Origin: Geodermatophilus obscurus
GTDB taxonomy: Bacteria; Actinomycetota; Actinomycetes; Mycobacteriales; Geodermatophilaceae
Direction of reading: 5' to 3'
Assembly (NCBI RefSeq): GCF_900143215.1
Contig: NZ_FRDM01000026.1
Span: forward strand, 1-53,803
Length of the DNA stretch: 53,803 bases
In this document: positions 49,709 through 53,803 of the stretch, one piece after another
Position numbering within the stretch: position 1 is the first letter of the stretch
Layout of the letters: each line of letters begins with the position of its first letter
Made by a program: the position numbers and the translations under genes
The notes under the pieces: model-generated
The model's input: the letters and a program-made list of their open reading frames with translations, nothing else
Databases searched by the model: none
What the model was told of the DNA's origin: nothing

Positions 49709-50116
49709 ATGAGCGAGCCGGAGGGGGAGGTCGAGCGCAACGTGCTCGGCGGTCTGCTGCAGCCCTGCGGCACGGACCCGCTCACCGGTTTCTACCGCAC
49801 CGGCGTCTGCAGCAGCGGCCCCGACGACGTCGGCAGCCACACCGTGTGCGCCGTCGTCTCGGCGGAGTTCCTGGACCTGCAGCGCCGGCTGGGCAACGAC
49901 CTGTCCACCCCGCGGCCGGAGTACGGCTTCCCCGGCCTGCGCCCCGGGGACCGCTGGTGCGTGGTGGCCGTGCGCTGGTTGCAGGCCTACCAGGCCGGTG
50001 CCGCATCGGGCGTCGTCCTGGCCGCCACCAACGCCCGAGCGCTGGAGGTGGTGCCGCTCGAGGCGCTGCGGCAGCACGCGGTCGACGTCCCCGACGACCT
50101 GAGCAGCCTGGACTGA
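49709..50116 (+). CDS. DUF2237 family protein
   Basis: A 135-residue protein matching DUF2237: RNVLGGLLQPCGTDPLTGFYRTGVCSSGPDDVGSHTVCAVVSAEFLDL, then GNDLSTPRPEYGFPGLRPGDRWCVVAVRWLQAYQAGAASGVVLAATN. Cys residues at PCG, VCSS, VCA and WCV are conserved in the family. The function is unknown, although the family is widespread. ATG 49709 is the start. It is followed by copy G of the 3'-end repeat. Confidence 0.85.
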   Translation: MSEPEGEVERNVLGGLLQPCGTDPLTGFYRTGVCSSGPDDVGSHTVCAVVSAEFLDLQRRLGNDLSTPRPEYGFPGLRPGDRWCVVAVRWLQAYQAGAASGVVLAATNARALEVVPLEALRQHAVDVPDDLSSLD

Positions 50117-50118
50117 GC

Positions 50119-50174
50119 AAGGACCCCGTCCACCCCACCCCTCGCGAGCTCGGGGCGGGTCCTGGGACGGGACC
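50119..50174 (+). repeat. Directional 3'-end GC hairpin repeat, copy G
   Basis: Two bases after the DUF2237 stop the plus strand reads AAGGACCCCGTCCACCCC, ACCCCTCGCGAGCTCGGGG and CGGGTCCTGGGACGGGACC. It is in the coding orientation of the preceding gene, upstream of another plus-strand gene. Confidence 0.75.
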
Positions 50175-50208
50175 GCCCTCGCCTCCCACCATGGAAGGAC
50201 CTCGCAAG

Positions 50209-50706
50209 GTGACCACCGACCTGCTGGACGCTCCCCTGACCACCCTCCAGGGCGAGGACACCACCCTCCGCTCGCTCACCGGCGGCGGCGCCGCCCTCGT
50301 GGTGAACGTCGCCAGCCGGTGCGGCCTCACCCCGCAGTACACCCAGCTCGAGGCGCTGCAGCGGGAGTTCGGTGCCCGGGGCCTCACGGTCGTCGGGGTG
50401 CCGTGCAACCAGTTCGCCGGCCAGGAGCCGGGCACGGCCGAGGAGATCGCCGGGTTCTGCTCGGCGACCTACGGCGTCACCTTTCCCATGACGGAGAAGC
50501 TCGACGTCAACGGCCCGGGTGCGCACCCGGTGTTCCAGCGGCTCACCGAGGCGCCGGACGCCTCCGGTACGGCCGGCGACGTGCAGTGGAACTTCGAGAA
50601 GTTCCTGCTGAGCGCCGACGGTGAGGTCGTGGCCCGGTTCCGCCCGATGACCCAGCCGGACGCCCCCGAGGTCCGGCACGCGATCGAGGCGGTGCTCGGC
50701 CGGTGA
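50209..50706 (+). CDS. Glutathione peroxidase family thiol peroxidase
   Basis: A 165-residue thiol peroxidase. VVNVASRCGLTPQYTQLEALQREF gives the peroxidatic Cys38 (TGC codon, not selenocysteine). GVPCNQFAGQEPG gives the Gln and a second Cys, and VQWNFEKFLL has the Trp-Asn pair. Actinobacteria lack glutathione, so thioredoxin or mycoredoxin is the likely reductant. GTG 50209 was chosen for GGAAGGA eight bases upstream; ATG 50191 is possible. Its stop overlaps the next start (GTGA). Confidence 0.88.
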   Translation: MTTDLLDAPLTTLQGEDTTLRSLTGGGAALVVNVASRCGLTPQYTQLEALQREFGARGLTVVGVPCNQFAGQEPGTAEEIAGFCSATYGVTFPMTEKLDVNGPGAHPVFQRLTEAPDASGTAGDVQWNFEKFLLSADGEVVARFRPMTQPDAPEVRHAIEAVLGR

Positions 50707-51434
50707 GCAGCCCGTCCCCTGACGCCGACCTGCGCTTCTGGTTCGACCCGGTCTGCCCCTTCGCCTGGATGACCAGCAAGTGGGTGCGCATGGTCGCCGA
50801 GCAGCGCGAGTACCGCGTCGAGTGGCGGCTGATCTCGCTGCGGCTGCTCAACCGGCACGTCGACTACGACGCGCAGTTCCCGCCCGAGTACGAGGCCGGG
50901 CACACCTCCGGGCTGCACCTGCTCCGGGTCGCCGCCCGCGCCCGCGCCGAGCACGGCCCGCAGGCGCTCGACCCGCTCTACGCGGCCCTGGGCCGGCACG
51001 TCTTCGAGGACCCGGCGGGCCAGCCGCCGCCGGAGCGGGCCACCGGCCGGGCATTCCTCGAGCAGGTCCTCGCCGAGGCCGGGCTGCCGGACGACCTCGC
51101 GGCCGCCGCCGACGACGGGTCGTGGGACGCCGGGATCCAGGCGGAGACCGACGCCGCGCTGCAGCTCACCGGCAAGGACGTCGGGACGCCGATCCTGCAG
51201 TTCCGCCCGCCGGACGGCGCCGCGTTCTTCGGCCCGGTCATCAGCCGGCTGCCGAGCCCGGAGGACGCCGTCGCGCTGTGGGACCACATCATCGCCCTCG
51301 CCGGCTTCCCGGGCTTCGCCGAGCTCAAGCGCAGCCTGCGGGAGCGCCCGCAGCTGCCGGCCTCCGGCGTGCGCCCGGGCGAGGCCGGACTGCAGGAGGA
51401 CTGGCACGGGGGGAGCCGCCGCCAGCACCGCTGA
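50703..51434 (+). CDS. Rv2466c-like mycothiol-dependent DsbA-family oxidoreductase
   Basis: A 243-residue thioredoxin-fold protein with a helical insertion. FWFDPVCPFAWMTSKWVRMVAE matches the start of Rv2466c (a mycothiol-dependent nitroreductase), as do the insertion region (LDPLYAALGRHVF) and DVGTPILQF-FFGPVIS. The active site is CPFA (Cys18, Ala21) in place of CPWC, so only one catalytic Cys remains. Coupling by GTGA to the peroxidase gene suggests a joint oxidative-stress unit. Confidence 0.87.
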   Translation: MSSPSPDADLRFWFDPVCPFAWMTSKWVRMVAEQREYRVEWRLISLRLLNRHVDYDAQFPPEYEAGHTSGLHLLRVAARARAEHGPQALDPLYAALGRHVFEDPAGQPPPERATGRAFLEQVLAEAGLPDDLAAAADDGSWDAGIQAETDAALQLTGKDVGTPILQFRPPDGAAFFGPVISRLPSPEDAVALWDHIIALAGFPGFAELKRSLRERPQLPASGVRPGEAGLQEDWHGGSRRQHR

Positions 51435-51468
51435 GTCGAGCGCTCGGCCGACTCCGGCCGGGCGCGAC

Positions 51469-51487
51469 TAAGGTGAGGCTGGCCTAT
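51469..51487. promoter_or_regulatory. DtxR/IdeR iron box
   Basis: TAAGGTGAGGCTGGCCTAT matches the IdeR consensus (TTAGGTTAGGCTAACCTAA) at 14 of 19 positions. It lies 26 bp before the first permease start, so it would repress the operon when Fe(II) is plentiful. Confidence 0.8.
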
Positions 51488-51513
51488 CTCGCCGTCAGCC
51501 CCAGGAGCCGCTC

Positions 51514-52596
51514 GTGCCCTCGTCGACCGACGCCGCCCTGCGACGGCAGGGTCCCGGCGGGCCGGGGCGCGCCGCTCCGCAGCGGGGCGGCCTGCTCCAC
51601 CAGCGCCGCAGCCACCTGCTCGGCCTGCTGCTGCTCGTCCTGGTGGTCGTCGCCGCGACGCTCAGCATCGCGGTCGGCTCCCGCGGCATCGGCCCGGGTG
51701 CTGTGTGGCAGGCGCTCACCGACCCCGGCGTCCCGACCGAGGAGACGGTGATCGTCCGCGAGCTGCGGGTGCCGCGCACCGCGCTCGGGCTCATGGCCGG
51801 CCTCGCCCTCGGCGTCGCCGGCGCGCTGGCCCAGGGCCACACCCGCAACCCGCTCGGGGACCCGGGCCTGCTCGGCGTCACCGCTGGGGCCTCGCTCGGC
51901 GTCGTCCTCGCCATCCACACGCTGGGCGTCGGCACGCCGGCCGGGTACGTCTGGTTCGCCTTCGCCGGCGCACTGCTGGGCACCGTGCTCGTCTTCGCGC
52001 TCGGCTCTGCCGGCCGCGGCGGCGCCTCCCCGGTCACCCTCGCGCTCGCCGGCGCCGCGCTGTCGGCGCTGTTCTACGCTCTGGTGCGGGCCGTCCTCGT
52101 CAGCGACACCGACAGCCTCGACGCCTTCCGCTTCTGGGTGGTCGGCGCGCTGGCCGGCCGTGGCGCCGATGTCGCCTGGCAGGTCGCGCCGTTCATCGTC
52201 GCCGGCCTGCTGCTCGCGCTGGTCAACGCCCCCGCCCTCGACCTTCTCGGCCTCGGCGAGGACGTCGCCCGCGGCCTGGGTCAGCGGGTGTGGCCGGCCC
52301 GGCTGGTCGGCCTGGCGGCGGTCACCCTGCTGTGCGGCGCGGCGACCGCGGCGTGCGGGCCCATCGCCTTCGTCGGCCTCATCGTGCCGCACGTCGTCCG
52401 CGCGTTCACCGGCCCGGCGCACCGCTGGCTGGTCCCCTGCTCCGGCCTGCTCGGGGCCGTCCTGCTGCTGCTCGCCGACGTGGTCGGCCGGGTCGTCGTC
52501 CACCCGGGTGAGCTGCAGGTCGGCATCGTGCTCGCCCTCGTCGGGGCGCCGTTCTTCATCGCGCTCATCCGCCGGCGCCGGCTGGCGAGCACATGA
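51514..52596 (+). CDS. FecCD-family siderophore ABC permease, first
   Basis: A 360-residue permease with about nine to ten helices. RELRVPRTALGLMAGLALGVAGALAQGHTRNPLGDPGLLGVTAGASLGVV is the FecCD signature. FWVVGALAGRGADV, LGLGEDVARGLG, and GPIAFVGLIVPHVVRAFTGPAHRW, which docks the ATPase, follow. It imports ferric siderophores with a partner binding protein not seen here. GTG 51514 has AGGAG six bases upstream, directly after the iron box. Confidence 0.92.
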   Translation: MPSSTDAALRRQGPGGPGRAAPQRGGLLHQRRSHLLGLLLLVLVVVAATLSIAVGSRGIGPGAVWQALTDPGVPTEETVIVRELRVPRTALGLMAGLALGVAGALAQGHTRNPLGDPGLLGVTAGASLGVVLAIHTLGVGTPAGYVWFAFAGALLGTVLVFALGSAGRGGASPVTLALAGAALSALFYALVRAVLVSDTDSLDAFRFWVVGALAGRGADVAWQVAPFIVAGLLLALVNAPALDLLGLGEDVARGLGQRVWPARLVGLAAVTLLCGAATAACGPIAFVGLIVPHVVRAFTGPAHRWLVPCSGLLGAVLLLLADVVGRVVVHPGELQVGIVLALVGAPFFIALIRRRRLAST

Positions 52597-52669
52597 CCGA
52601 GCTCGCGAGGTCGTGCGGAGGCCCAGCACCGCCGGGCGCGAGCCGGACGAGCGCCAGCGAGGGAGGCTC

Positions 52670-53767
52670 GTGACCCAGCTCGAGGCGCCGTCCGCGGCCG
52701 CAACCCGGGTCCGTCAGCCCGGCGAGACCGCCGTCCGCGTCGGCCCGGTGTCCGGCCGGGTCCGCTGGCGCCAGGTCACGGTGGCGGGGGGCGCCGCCCT
52801 CACCGTCGTCCTGCTCGGTGCGGTCAGCCTCGGCCGCGGCGACTTCCCGATCGGCCTGACCGACGTGCTGCGCACCCTGGTCGGGCTCGGCGAGGACACC
52901 CAGGAGTTCATCGTCCTGCGGCTGCGGGCGCCCCGGATCGTCGTCGGCGCGCTCGTCGGCGTGGCCCTCGGCGTGGCCGGCGCGCTGTTCCAGACCTTCG
53001 CCCGCAACCCGCTGGCCTCCCCCGACGTCCTCGGCATCAGCCAGGGCGCCTCGGCCGGCGCGGTCGCGGCCATCGTGCTGGGCGGGACGGCGGGCGGTTC
53101 CGGGCTGTTCGGCGGCCTCGGCGTCCCCCTGGCGGCGCTGCTCGGTGCGCTCGTCACCGGACTGCTGCTGCTCCTCCTGGCCTGGCGCCGCGGCATCGAC
53201 GGCTACCGCATGGTGCTGATCGGCATCGCGCTGTGGGCGGTCGGCGCGGCGCTCGTCGACTGGCTGCTCACGCGCGCCGAGATCCACGACGCCGCGTCGG
53301 CCTACGTCTGGATCACCGGCTCGCTCAACGCCCGCACCTGGGCCGAGGCGGTGCCGCTGCTGGTGGCCCTCGCCGTCCTGCTCCCCGCCGCGCTGGCCAC
53401 CAGCCGCGCGCTGGCCGTCGTCCAGTTCGGCGACGACACCGCCCGAGGCCTGGGAGTGCGCCTCGTCCCCACCCAGGCGGTCGTCGTCCTCGTCGCCGTC
53501 GCGCTCACCGCCGCCGCCGTGGCGGCGGCCGGACCCATCTCCTACGTCGCGCTGGTCGTCCCCCAGGTCGCCATCCGGCTCACCCGCGGCCCGCGGCCGC
53601 CGCTGCTGGCCTCCGGCCTGCTCGGCGCCGCGCTCGTCGTCGGCGCCGACCTGCTCACCCGCACCGTGCTCCCCCAGGCGCTGCCCGTCGGCGTGCTCAC
53701 CGCCGCCGTCGGCGCGCCGTTCCTGCTCTGGCTCCTCGTCCGCGGAAGGCGGCGATCGACGCTGTGA
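52670..53767 (+). CDS. FecCD-family siderophore ABC permease, second
   Basis: A 365-residue paralog of the preceding permease. The N-terminal extension (about 1-35) is followed by VLRLRAPRIVVGALVGVALGVAGALFQTFARNPLASPDVLGISQGASAGAV, WITGSLNARTW, FGDDTARGLGVRLVP and GPISYVALVVPQVAIRLTRGP. It forms a heterodimer with the first permease. GTG 52670 follows GGGAGG. Its stop overlaps the next start by GTGA. Confidence 0.92.
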   Translation: MTQLEAPSAAATRVRQPGETAVRVGPVSGRVRWRQVTVAGGAALTVVLLGAVSLGRGDFPIGLTDVLRTLVGLGEDTQEFIVLRLRAPRIVVGALVGVALGVAGALFQTFARNPLASPDVLGISQGASAGAVAAIVLGGTAGGSGLFGGLGVPLAALLGALVTGLLLLLLAWRRGIDGYRMVLIGIALWAVGAALVDWLLTRAEIHDAASAYVWITGSLNARTWAEAVPLLVALAVLLPAALATSRALAVVQFGDDTARGLGVRLVPTQAVVVLVAVALTAAAVAAAGPISYVALVVPQVAIRLTRGPRPPLLASGLLGAALVVGADLLTRTVLPQALPVGVLTAAVGAPFLLWLLVRGRRRSTL

Positions 53768-53803
53768 CCACCCACCCCGTGACCACCCACCCCGTGACCA
53801 CCC
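53764..53803 (+). CDS. Start of next gene, probably siderophore ABC ATPase
   Basis: Only 13 codons are in the window: VTTHPVTTHPVTT. The start overlaps the permease stop (GTGA). The 15-bp unit GTGACCACCCACCCC repeats at 53764, 53779 and 53794, so three GTG codons in frame could each start translation. An ATP-binding subunit is expected from the gene order, but no domain is visible. Confidence 0.45.
   Translation, partial: MTTHPVTTHPVTT

Noticed and set aside
50209..50706. Selenocysteine glutathione peroxidase
   Set aside because: The peroxidatic codon is TGC, not TGA, and no selenocysteine insertion structure is needed.
1..53803. CRISPR arrays, insertion sequences, prophage, tRNA or rRNA genes
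   Set aside because: No regularly spaced repeats of CRISPR type, no transposase or integrase motifs, and no tRNA arm patterns were seen on either strand.

Overview
This is a chromosomal window from a very high-GC actinobacterium. Start codons are mostly GTG or ATG, and third codon positions are almost all G or C. Lineage markers are a mycothiol-type Rv2466c-like oxidoreductase, an acVLRF1 peptidyl-tRNA hydrolase, a DUF3817 protein, GTP-dependent PEP carboxykinase, a c-di-AMP riboswitch ahead of an NlpC/P60 endopeptidase and a DtxR/IdeR-type iron box. The overall style suggests Geodermatophilaceae (Blastococcus, Geodermatophilus or Modestobacter), but that is inference. No phage, transposon, CRISPR array, tRNA or rRNA was seen; the window looks like ordinary core and metabolic chromosome.

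Layout. 1-4881: fructose PTS locus, with the N-terminal part of Enzyme I divergent from fruR-fruK-fruA-ptsH. 5146-6948: an SRPBCC protein and an AGE-family epimerase. 7035-11338: branched-chain 2-oxoacid dehydrogenase operon (E1alpha, E1beta, E2) divergent from an Lrp/AsnC regulator with a dyad operator between them. 11342-15409: a DUF3253 reading frame with no stop of its own, a TIMP-like secreted protein, membrane proteins and a serine hydrolase. 15493-24050: cell-wall functions (riboswitch-controlled NlpC/P60 protein, BrkB/YihY membrane protein, class A PBP), a phytoene-desaturase-like oxidoreductase and a HelD-like helicase. 24096-27594: alcohol dehydrogenase, then an MFS-rhodanese-acVLRF1 operon. 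27792-35955: pckG divergent from an OYE-type flavin oxidoreductase, an ArsR/AHSA1 pair, small proteins, nitronate monooxygenase, a DsbA-like protein, FKBP, a VOC protein and an SDR. 36020-44644: sugar-use cluster with a GH13 glucosidase, a frameshifted MGH1/GH63-like hydrolase, a TIM-barrel sugar isomerase, ABC binding protein plus two permeases but no ATPase, and a ROK repressor. 44705-51434: VOC/TetR pair, MFS exporter, acetoacetyl-CoA synthetase, DUF2237 protein, glutathione peroxidase and Rv2466c-like protein. 51469-53803: iron-boxed siderophore ABC permease pair and the start of a third gene.

The least expected signals are: (i) a directional G+C-rich repeat, seven copies, always downstream of a gene in its coding orientation; (ii) three genes that seem to start at CTG, two of them in CTGA overlaps with the upstream stop codon; (iii) a pair of perfect 17-bp palindromes that are reverse complements of each other; (iv) a perfect 22-bp palindrome just upstream of a secreted-protein gene; (v) a frameshifted glycoside hydrolase inside an otherwise intact sugar cluster; (vi) a conserved DUF3253 frame that runs open through the antisense of lrp into the dehydrogenase gene. 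No wholly new multi-gene system is evident.
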